Source: a bacterium
GTDB taxonomy: Bacteria; UBP14; UBA6098; B30-G16
Assembly (NCBI GenBank): GCA_027007865.1
Contig: JALTEE010000284.1
Span: 1-7,384, forward strand
Length of the DNA stretch: 7,384 bases
Reading direction: 5' to 3'
Every line of letters starts with the position of its first letter. The first letter of the stretch is position 1. Below, one piece after another: positions 1-6,955 of this stretch. Below the pieces are notes generated by a model that was not told the origin of the DNA, made no database searches, and worked only from the letters and a program-made list of their open reading frames with translations. A program made the position numbers and the translations under genes.

Positions 1-3000
1 CTTTTCATCGACACCGACTGCTCCAATATCTATTAGTTCGATATCATCTATAAACCAACCGGTAGATGCTTCCAAATCATTTGTTCCTGCATTAAATATA
101 ATATCTATTTCTTGACCAGCCCATTCGAGAAGGTCGATATACATTTTTTGCCAATGTTCACTCCATTGCGCTCCAAATGCAGGTTCGCCCGCGAGCGGGT
201 TGGAATCGCTAATAATTTCACCATCATATCCCGGTATAGGTTCGATAATTTCCGTTGATGATATAGTTCTAATCTTTATATTGCCGCCATCTCGCAGAAG
301 CCCCGATGATGACCCTCGCGCAAATTTGATATTGCTCCAAAAAGTAATCGCGGGATGAAATGAACCTGTCAAATCGAGATGCCACACAAGTTTTGCATTA
401 ATATCGGCATCATATTCGCTTGCCGAACCTATATTATTCCAACATCTTACGCCAGAATGAACCGTATCGGAAATGCCCCAATACCAGCCGGGAGATTCCA
501 CTGTTAAACCACCATCATCACTTTCAAAATCGCTATTAAAAATACTTTCCCCGACAAGTGGACCAACAAATTCTGTATCGGTTGGAAAACGGTGAGTTCC
601 GAAAGCATCCTGAAACCTGAAATAATAATTATGGATACCTTCATCTAATACACAATTGCTGTGGTATCTGAACCAGGGGGTATCATATCCGCTTTCCGGT
701 ATCATAACATAATCGGTTCCATCGAGAACGAGATAGATATAATTCGGTGCCTCGCCGGTCACAGAACCATAAGTTACCCCAAATGAATATGTTCCGCCAT
801 TTTCTCCTATAGACGGACTAACTGAAGCATCACCGAGAAAACCGCCATTAGAAACAACGGCGATATCGTCTATAAAAAAGCCCCTTCTAAAATTATATGA
901 ATCCGACTCGAATTTTAATACAACTTTTCCATATTTGCCATAATACTCTGCAGGAATGTCAATAACAGCAAGTTCCCAATGAGTTTGCGGTTCATCGAGT
1001 TCCCAGAGGATAATAGTATCTTCATCTGTCCAAACTTCCATCTCCGCGATGTCGCCATCCGAAGCGATGTATGGAACAAATAGTTTATACCAAAAACATA
1101 GATGCGCATTCCATGGAATCACAAATACAGGAGAAGCAAGACTCCAATGCTGGTCATTATCATAAAACCTATCTCCATAATGAACATTTACAATTGAACT
1201 ATTAGGTGAATTAAACTCTATCGTGCTCAACGACCAATCGCCCAAATCCTCGTTCGACCAGATATCTATATTATCCGCATCGCTCGAAAACCCAGGCGAA
1301 CCAGCAAAAATATCCATCGTATCGGTAACGCTGACCTCGGCAACATCCCATCGGAATATCAAAGGAAATTCAAAATCGGGAACATCCGTTATTTCGATAG
1401 GGAATTTGATTATTCCATTCCAAGGCGGTGCTATGTCAACAAGCAATGTATCTGCCGATAAAAGATTTGCAAAATCGATATCATCGGGAATACTACAATA
1501 AATATGAAGGCTGTCCAAGTCGCAGCCGGCGGGAACACTTGTGTATAACCATACATTCACAGTTTCGCCGGGCTCGATAAAGTAATCGCCATCACCGTAT
1601 AAGGAATCGGAAATAGCAATACTTTCGAATTGCACAACAGGACTGTTAAGCCTCAACTGGCGGACATATTCCCAACTGCCGCCTGCGCTGTCTGCAATGG
1701 ATACCGATATTTGTGCGATATGATTATCGGGAACAATCGTGTCAACCACAACAATAAATGAGTAATTAAATTCCGCACCACTATCTATGACCGAAATTGT
1801 TGTATCACCATTTAATATCGTCAAATATGGGTCAACAGATGTTATATTTAAGTCCACACCAGAATCGATTATCCCGTAATTCATTATATTAAGATTTACC
1901 GAGAGCGTTTCTCCAAAATCCCACACACCATCGCCATCATTTCTAACCGAGATACTTTCAGCATCGCTCGGGTAAAATCCATTTACATAAAGATATGGCT
2001 CGTCTGGTATACGGGGCAATATCTGTATCTGCTGCGGTATTTTTCTATAGGCAGTTGCTGTTATAGTCAGCGTTTCCGGCGGCAGCGAAGGAATTGTTAA
2101 TTCAGCATATCCGCTCGAATCGGTTTGCGAAACAATGGATGAATCGCTCCAGTAAATACACACCGTAGCATTCGCCACAGGACTTCCCGACGACGATACA
2201 TTTATATCGACATTATTTTCTGCATCGACAACATACATAGTCGGTGCGTCAACCACAAGGTTTTGTGGTATGCCAGCCCATAATTGCACCGATGGGTCGC
2301 CGATTAAATTATATACATCGAAAAAATAGTGTCCGTAATCGGGGAATGAAACCATAACATCGAGAAATGCACTGTAACACTGTCCCATTGCAGATGATAT
2401 ACTATCGGCGAGGAATGCGCTAAATGTTTCTATTTCCCACACACTATCGGGATACCAATATGTAGAATTAGACCCGCCGATATAGCCGATTGCACCAGCA
2501 TCTGCGCGGCGTAATAAATACTCTCCAAACGATGTATCCGCCGTGAAATCATTAGTCGAGCAAGCATTTCCTACAATGAATGGATACATTTGATTATTTG
2601 CCATAGAAGCAACGCTTGAAAAAGTCAATGGTGGTGCGCCAAGTCCGCCACTCCAGCCGTGACCGTAATAATAATAATACGCGTATCCGCTATCCAGTGC
2701 GGAAACAACATCGGTTTCTGTGGCATAGTCGCCATCGAGTTCCTCATATCCAATATCGAGAGGAGTTAAGTAATTATCCCGCACATAGTTGTGAACCGTA
2801 TGAACCATATCGTGAAAAGTGCCGTCGTTGCTCGTTCCGAACAAAAATCGCCCAGCAAAAACACTGTCAGTATATAAAAACTTCTCATACTCGATATATC
2901 TCGACACCAACTCATCGAGTTGGTCAATATTTTCCACAGAGATTCTACCTATTAACATATCAGGCACATAATCATCTCCGTCCACACAGCCATAGTCTAT

Positions 3001-3879
3001 ATCTGTTGGAGAATCCGAGCCGCCGGTATCGTGAGTCGGCACATCGTCCACATCGCCGACAATGACAAGATAATCTATTCCGCCCCATTCATCGTAAATC
3101 GCATCGATTGAATCGCCGATAGATGAAACCGTGCCACCGAGTTCGTCGGGAGTTCGCACATCGATAGAAAAACCGATTTGTCGTTTCCATTCGAGCCAGG
3201 GTTCCAGTGAAAGTCTATAGTATGATGGGCATAGAACGAGCATCTTTGCAGGCGCTCTGCTATACGGCGGTTCTGCTTCGGCAGGATTTATGAAAAAATT
3301 TTTCTTTATCGCATCGAATATCGGCGACGGGAAACGATTTCTCACACTATCCGAATGAATTGTTATCTCTATTTCATTTGCAATTTCGAGTTTATTCTGA
3401 GCAGGGAAATACTTTACAGGACAGATTTCCAAAATAATAAAATTATCCCCGTGCAAAACCGCAGATTGAACAATGCGAACAGGGTCATTCGGAAAAGGCT
3501 TATTCGACGAATAAAGCGCATTATCGAAGGCGGAAATTTTTCGCCGACTCTGTGTTTCCATCGGTTGAGAGGGAATAATCGGCGATGTAAGTTCGACTGC
3601 ATATTCGCTAATAATTTTTGCATCGACGGTTGCGTTTCTCCCCACTCTGATTGGAATGCGAAAAACAGGCAAATGTGGTTTGCCTTCATTCCAAATGTAA
3701 TCCGCATCCTTCCAACGAATTTCGGAAAAATTCCCCCGCGTGGCTCGGACAATTTCAAAATTGCCATCGTTCTGCCAACGAATAGCTATTTTATCGGAAG
3801 ATTGCTCGATAATTTGAACAGGAAATGCTGTCGCAAAACAAACAAAAGCGATAGCAAACAAAATTGCAAAAATGCGCAT
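1..3879 (-). CDS. Secreted gingipain-like cysteine peptidase (family C25), multidomain, C-terminus cut off by window edge
   Basis: The frame is open for 1293 codons from the ATG at 3879 to base 1 with no stop, so the gene is partial at its 3' end. A signal peptide (residues 1-18, likely cut after ATA) predicts export. Residues about 20-190 resemble the C25 propeptide ('GKPHLPVFRIPI'). Residues about 207-537 are the caspase-like catalytic domain, with 'DYVPDMLIGR', catalytic His407 in 'YGHGW', catalytic Cys440 in 'GNACSTNDF' and the closing 'NLIGDPSVQLW'. The His-Cys spacing of 33 equals that of gingipain RgpB (His211/Cys244). Then follow an IgSF domain like that behind gingipain catalytic domains (about 540-622), two beta-sandwich domains with GDG...GE loops (near 646-656 and 757-768), a jelly-roll ending in FFIDDI (1001-1006), an Ig-like domain (about 1012-1100) and a second jelly-roll resembling the VEG domain of immune inhibitor A peptidases, with WFIDDI at 1275-1280. 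It is probably a surface or secreted endopeptidase; specificity cannot be read. A type IX sorting domain may follow outside the window. Confidence 0.93.
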   Translation of the reverse strand, partial: MRIFAILFAIAFVCFATAFPVQIIEQSSDKIAIRWQNDGNFEIVRATRGNFSEIRWKDADYIWNEGKPHLPVFRIPIRVGRNATVDAKIISEYAVELTSPIIPSQPMETQSRRKISAFDNALYSSNKPFPNDPVRIVQSAVLHGDNFIILEICPVKYFPAQNKLEIANEIEITIHSDSVRNRFPSPIFDAIKKNFFINPAEAEPPYSRAPAKMLVLCPSYYRLSLEPWLEWKRQIGFSIDVRTPDELGGTVSSIGDSIDAIYDEWGGIDYLVIVGDVDDVPTHDTGGSDSPTDIDYGCVDGDDYVPDMLIGRISVENIDQLDELVSRYIEYEKFLYTDSVFAGRFLFGTSNDGTFHDMVHTVHNYVRDNYLTPLDIGYEELDGDYATETDVVSALDSGYAYYYYYGHGWSGGLGAPPLTFSSVASMANNQMYPFIVGNACSTNDFTADTSFGEYLLRRADAGAIGYIGGSNSTYWYPDSVWEIETFSAFLADSISSAMGQCYSAFLDVMVSFPDYGHYFFDVYNLIGDPSVQLWAGIPQNLVVDAPTMYVVDAENNVDINVSSSGSPVANATVCIYWSDSSIVSQTDSSGYAELTIPSLPPETLTITATAYRKIPQQIQILPRIPDEPYLYVNGFYPSDAESISVRNDGDGVWDFGETLSVNLNIMNYGIIDSGVDLNITSVDPYLTILNGDTTISVIDSGAEFNYSFIVVVDTIVPDNHIAQISVSIADSAGGSWEYVRQLRLNSPVVQFESIAISDSLYGDGDYFIEPGETVNVWLYTSVPAGCDLDSLHIYCSIPDDIDFANLLSADTLLVDIAPPWNGIIKFPIEITDVPDFEFPLIFRWDVAEVSVTDTMDIFAGSPGFSSDADNIDIWSNEDLGDWSLSTIEFNSPNSSIVNVHYGDRFYDNDQHWSLASPVFVIPWNAHLCFWYKLFVPYIASDGDIAEMEVWTDEDTIILWELDEPQTHWELAVIDIPAEYYGKYGKVVLKFESDSYNFRRGFFIDDIAVVSNGGFLGDASVSPSIGENGGTYSFGVTYGSVTGEAPNYIYLVLDGTDYVMIPESGYDTPWFRYHSNCVLDEGIHNYYFRFQDAFGTHRFPTDTEFVGPLVGESIFNSDFESDDGGLTVESPGWYWGISDTVHSGVRCWNNIGSASEYDADINAKLVWHLDLTGSFHPAITFWSNIKFARGSSSGLLRDGGNIKIRTISSTEIIEPIPGYDGEIISDSNPLAGEPAFGAQWSEHWQKMYIDLLEWAGQEIDIIFNAGTNDLEASTGWFIDDIELIDIGAVGVDEK

Positions 3880-3885
3880 TTTATT

Positions 3886-3890
3886 CCCCC
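3886..3890 (-). promoter_or_regulatory. Ribosome binding site of the C25 peptidase, GGGGG variant
   Basis: On the minus strand a run of five G lies 6 bases before the ATG at 3879. It differs at the middle base from the GGAGG found before the other four genes, so pairing with the 16S rRNA tail should be weaker. The start is still well supported, because a typical signal peptide begins right at this ATG. Confidence 0.6.
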
Positions 3891-3918
3891 ATTTACATAA
3901 TATTGGACAGAAATCGTT

Positions 3919-5418
3919 TTATTGCTCGACAAGACGAAAACCTATGAAATCACGCTGTGTTTCTGGCTGCTTTGAAAATCGGCGGGTGTTTCTCAAATTG
4001 TATCCTGAAATCGCTCCACCTGAATCGTATATGATAGCGCCCCCACGAAGTGCTCTTTGCTCACCAGTTTCCGGTCCTTCCGGGTCGGTGCTCGGTGCAC
4101 TACCATAATAAAGCGCATCATACCAATCAGAGCACCATTCCAAAACATTTCCTGTTATGTCCATTACACCGAACGGCGATGCGCCATCGGGGTATGTTCC
4201 AACCGGAGCGGTTTCAAAATATCCATCGTTGAAACCGTCGGCTTCGCCGCCATCTGCTTCGGATTGATAGTTGCAGTGAAATGTATCGCCGGCAAAAAAC
4301 TCATTCCCCCAAGGAAACTGATAACCATCAGTAAAACTATCGCCATTTTCATCGTCTCCTCCCCTGCCCCTCGCAGCACATTCCCATTGTGCTTCGCTGG
4401 GCAACCGTCTTCCAACATAATTCGCATAGGCATTCGCCTCATACCAGGAAACTCCGCTGACGGGGTAGTTTTCATAATCATCTCCACAAGGGTAGTCCGG
4501 GTCGTTCCAAGTGAGCGGAACGGTCAAACTATTTTCCTCCTTCCACATCCACCCTGTGCTGTCCCACCATTCTGGGTCGGAATATCCACCTGCATCGATA
4601 AACTGCTTATATTGCCCGCAGGTAACCTCGTATTTATATATCTTGTATGTGGATAGATAAACTCTTCTGGCTGGCGTTTCTTCATTCCCGCCGACGAGCC
4701 AGACATCGCCCATCGTGAAATCACCCGCAGGAATGGAAATCATTTCAGCGCCATCATCATAAGTTGTGGGAACTTCCTCCGTATTAACGGTTAGAACATT
4801 GGAAACAAGCGTATCTCCCGAAAGATGATACGAATACACTATGAATGAATATTGTGTCGTCGGGTCGAGATGTTCCACAAGGATAGTCGTATCATATTGA
4901 TTTGTCATTTCATCAGCGAGCAGGCTTGTCTCATCGACTTCGCTTCCTTCCGCCATATATACAGCATATTTATAAAATAGCGAAGCCGTGGTTCTGTGCC
5001 AGGATAGATAAATATTATGCGAACTTTTTGCGGAGACAGAAAGTAAAAAATCATAATCGGGTGGCTGTATAAAAACAGAAATTTCATCGCTGCCCTCATT
5101 CCCGTCATTGTCGATAGCGCAGACTTTTATCTGTGCTTCGCCAGAATCGTCGGAGAAACTCCATACTGCTTCGTATGGCGATTCTGTATCGACACTCACC
5201 GTTTCTCCCGCCGCAATGAAAATCACCCGCTCGATTGTGCCATCATCGGAAACCGTTGCGGAAATTGTCTGCGGGAAAACTATCGTATCGCCATCTGACG
5301 GCGAGGTGATAGAAACGGTTGGCGCAGTATTGCTACTATTATCGTTATCTTTGCTGCAGCCGATTATAAAAATAGATGCGGCAACAAACAAAATCGGGAT
5401 AAGTAAAAACCGTTTCAT
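3919..5418 (-). CDS. Lipoprotein with Ig-like, FN3-like and FGE-sulfatase (SUMF1-type) domains; catalytic cysteines absent
   Basis: The 499-residue protein starts at an ATG 5 bases after GGAGG (5424-5428). Residues 1-20 are a lipoprotein signal with lipobox IIGC (Cys21), followed by S-K-D, so outer-membrane or surface anchoring is likely. Residues about 32-118 form a bacterial Ig-like domain ('APTVSITSPSDGDTI'), about 121-215 an FN3-like domain, and about 225-499 an FGE-sulfatase domain: 'MISIPAGDFTMG', 'VSWYEANAYANYVGRRLPSE', 'QFPWGNE', 'GVMDITGNVLEW', 'LRGG' and the closing 'GFRLVEQ'. In true formylglycine-generating enzyme two cysteines follow the RGG (Cys336 and Cys341 in human SUMF1). 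The matching positions here are Tyr464 and Ala469, and no sulfatase gene is nearby. Enzyme activity is therefore unlikely, and a binding or structural role as in GldK/PorK and GldJ is more plausible. It sits 39 bases upstream of the C25 peptidase gene and is probably co-transcribed. Fold assignment is firm; function is inferred. Confidence 0.92.
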   Translation of the reverse strand: MKRFLLIPILFVAASIFIIGCSKDNDNSSNTAPTVSITSPSDGDTIVFPQTISATVSDDGTIERVIFIAAGETVSVDTESPYEAVWSFSDDSGEAQIKVCAIDNDGNEGSDEISVFIQPPDYDFLLSVSAKSSHNIYLSWHRTTASLFYKYAVYMAEGSEVDETSLLADEMTNQYDTTILVEHLDPTTQYSFIVYSYHLSGDTLVSNVLTVNTEEVPTTYDDGAEMISIPAGDFTMGDVWLVGGNEETPARRVYLSTYKIYKYEVTCGQYKQFIDAGGYSDPEWWDSTGWMWKEENSLTVPLTWNDPDYPCGDDYENYPVSGVSWYEANAYANYVGRRLPSEAQWECAARGRGGDDENGDSFTDGYQFPWGNEFFAGDTFHCNYQSEADGGEADGFNDGYFETAPVGTYPDGASPFGVMDITGNVLEWCSDWYDALYYGSAPSTDPEGPETGEQRALRGGAIIYDSGGAISGYNLRNTRRFSKQPETQRDFIGFRLVEQ

Positions 5419-5441
5419 TTAATCCTCCAAGATTTATAAAA

Positions 5442-6425
5442 TTATTTCCATTCGAGTTCCACTTTCGATGTATCACCGAGATTAAGCCTGAACGGGATTC
5501 CAGAGAACGACGAATCGTTTCCGAGAATCGAGTTTTCAAGAATACAGTGATTGATTATTGCGCCGTCGCTGACGATGCTGTTTTTCAAAATTGCACTCTT
5601 TATTATCGCATTTTTCCCGATGGAGACAAAAGGTCCGATAATAGAATTTTCGACCGTTGCATTTTTCGATATGTGGACAGGTGGGATTACGATACATCCA
5701 GGCAGTTCTGTAATTTTTCCGTTTTTGCCGAGAAGATGTCTATGCGTTGCAAGCAGTGTTTCGGATTTCCCACAGTCGAACCATCCTTCGATGACAGATG
5801 CACCGAATTCTTCGCCGTTGTTCAGCATTCTACCGAGCGCATCGGTGAGTTGAATTTCACCTTTTGTGCGAATATTTTTTTCTGTTAAATTTTTCAGTTG
5901 TGTGCGCAGTTCTGCAGCGTTTACAAAATAGTAGAGACCAGCAATTGCCCAGTTGCTCTTTGGATTTTCAGGCTTCTCCTCCATTCCTATAATGCGCTTC
6001 CCTGAAAGCTCCACGACACCGAACCTTCGTGGGTCTTCGACCCAAGTTACACCGATTATATGCTCTGTAGAACTTATTATTTTCGATATATCCGCTTCTA
6101 TTATCGTATCTCCGAGTGCAATTAAAAAGGGTTCATCGTCTTCGATGTGATTAAGAGCAAGATATACGGCATACCCAAGTCCGAGCAGTTCGTCTTGCCA
6201 GACAATATTTATAGGTATATCATATCTATTCCTGACGAAATTTTCGATTTTTTCGCCGAGGTATCCGACAACGAGGATGAGTTCGTCGATGCCGCTCTCG
6301 ATAAGTCCATCAATTATATGAGCGAGAATCGGTTTTCCTGCCATTGCGAGAAGCGGTTTCGGCGTTGTATGCGTGAATGGGCGAAGCCGTTCGCCGACCC
6401 CCGCTACAGGTATCACTGCTTTCAT
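5442..6425 (-). CDS. Sugar-1-phosphate nucleotidyltransferase with left-handed beta-helix C-terminus
   Basis: This 327-residue cytoplasmic enzyme should join a sugar-1-phosphate to an NTP, giving an NDP-sugar and pyrophosphate. The Rossmann-like nucleotidyltransferase domain (about 1-235) has the signature 'GVGERLRPFTHTTPKPLL' with Lys23 as the conserved signature lysine, a metal-site Asp106 in 'ALGDT', 'DPRRFGVV' (131-138), 'EEKP' (149-152), 'GEIQLTDAL' (189-197) and the second metal-site Asp217 in 'GWFDCG'. From about 241 to 310 hexapeptide-like turns ('NATVENSIIGPFVSIGKNAI') form a left-handed beta-helix, as in long-form glucose-1-phosphate thymidylyltransferases and GDP-mannose pyrophosphorylases. 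Nucleotide and sugar cannot be decided from sequence; dTTP or UTP with glucose-1-phosphate is the usual annotation. The start ATG lies 6 bases after GGAGG (6432-6436). The gene ends 23 bases before the FGE-like lipoprotein gene. No other sugar-pathway gene is visible, so its product could feed a surface glycan. Confidence 0.93.
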   Translation of the reverse strand: MKAVIPVAGVGERLRPFTHTTPKPLLAMAGKPILAHIIDGLIESGIDELILVVGYLGEKIENFVRNRYDIPINIVWQDELLGLGYAVYLALNHIEDDEPFLIALGDTIIEADISKIISSTEHIIGVTWVEDPRRFGVVELSGKRIIGMEEKPENPKSNWAIAGLYYFVNAAELRTQLKNLTEKNIRTKGEIQLTDALGRMLNNGEEFGASVIEGWFDCGKSETLLATHRHLLGKNGKITELPGCIVIPPVHISKNATVENSIIGPFVSIGKNAIIKSAILKNSIVSDGAIINHCILENSILGNDSSFSGIPFRLNLGDTSKVELEWK

Positions 6426-6445
6426 AAAAAGCCTCCGATAGAGTA

Positions 6446-6475
6446 AAAATATATCGCAGCACTATAATATATTTT
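6446..6475 (-). repeat. AT-only inverted repeat in the pilin-nucleotidyltransferase gap
   Basis: Two perfect 9-base arms (6446-6454 and 6467-6475; AAAATATAT and its complement on the minus strand) flank a 12-base spacer. The 5' arm, in the direction of transcription, begins inside the TAA stop of the pilin gene. The stem contains no G-C pair, so it would be weak. The 3' arm ends in a run of five T, which gives slight terminator character, but without a GC-rich stem I do not call it an intrinsic terminator. It could adjust pilin mRNA stability or read-through, or be chance in AT-rich spacer. Confidence 0.3.
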
Positions 6476-6926
6476 AATCACGGAAATCTCCCCCATAAAA
6501 TTTTCCTTCTTTGCGCATTATTAGGTCATTCATTTTTATCATCGACATATCCCACGAATCCGGGGCATATCCCCATGCAGCGATATAAACATAGGTCGAA
6601 CGAGCGTAATAGACATAAGTAAATCTTGGATACCCGCTCGGTCGATTAATTTTTATACCGGGTATACTATTCCAGTTTGTGTTTTTTGTGCTGGCATTGT
6701 TGAAAATACACCAACCAAACCGGCCAAAATTGAGTGGATAATGTCCATTCGATGTGTAATATGTTTGAAGAGTTTGATAAATATTTTTAATAACCAGTCT
6801 CGCTTCACTCACTTTCGCTTTTCGAGAAGCCTTATTAAAACGCGGTATGGCTAACCCAGCAAGAACACCGAGAATTACCACTACTATCATTATCTCAATT
6901 AGTGTAAAGCCTTTCTTGTTCCTCAT
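6474..6926 (-). CDS. Type IV pilin-like / type II secretion pseudopilin-like protein
   Basis: The 150-residue protein has a class III (prepilin) signal: a short basic leader MRNKKG, then cleavage before Phe7 in 'GFTLIEIMIVVVILGVLA', with Glu11 as the conserved Glu5 of the mature protein. Residues 7-28 are the hydrophobic helix that anchors the subunit and packs the filament core; a helical stretch continues to about 58. The segment 'NIYQTLQTYYTSNGHYP' (about 48-64) is like the GspG/PilE family. The C-terminal domain (65-150) is rich in Tyr, Trp and Asn and has a single cysteine (Cys73), so the usual C-terminal disulfide loop of pilins is absent. It needs a prepilin peptidase and assembly ATPase, and neither is in the window. 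The start ATG lies 5 bases after GGAGG (6932-6936). The gene follows the small lipoprotein by 29 bases. Whether it is a major pilin, a minor pilin or a pseudopilin cannot be told. Confidence 0.9.
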   Translation of the reverse strand: MRNKKGFTLIEIMIVVVILGVLAGLAIPRFNKASRKAKVSEARLVIKNIYQTLQTYYTSNGHYPLNFGRFGWCIFNNASTKNTNWNSIPGIKINRPSGYPRFTYVYYARSTYVYIAAWGYAPDSWDMSMIKMNDLIMRKEGKFYGGDFRD

Positions 6927-6955
6927 TCTATCCTCCTGCTATAAAAAAGTCAGGT

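Noticed and set aside
3880..3918. Promoter or terminator between the FGE-like lipoprotein and the C25 peptidase
   Set aside because: A TATTAT-like hexamer is present on the minus strand, but it has no convincing -35 partner and no hairpin is visible in the 39-base gap, so it is not supported above AT-rich background.
3919..4060. Variable region of a diversity-generating retroelement at the end of the FGE-like (C-type lectin fold) gene
   Set aside because: Such targets share this fold, but I see no second near-copy of the 3' end in the window and no reverse transcriptase gene. The C-terminal residues match the ordinary FGE-family pattern.
4164..5108. Minus-strand frames at 4164-4487, 4524-4724 and 4905-5108
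   Set aside because: They are shifted-frame shadows inside the FGE-like lipoprotein gene, whose own frame is continuous for 499 codons with all domain signatures in order, so no frameshift needs to be invoked.
2616..5888. Long plus-strand open frames, for example 2616-3065, 3355-3900, 4057-4656 and 5547-5888
   Set aside because: They lie opposite the minus-strand genes, have no good ribosome sites or recognisable motifs, and their products look like random composition, while the minus-strand frames show clear protein families.
6387..6393. Glu12 in place of the usual Thr/Ser in the nucleotidyltransferase G-x-G-T-R signature
   Set aside because: As far as I recall, Glu at this position is common in MurU-like and related nucleotidyltransferases (GERMRP), so it is not a sign of lost activity.
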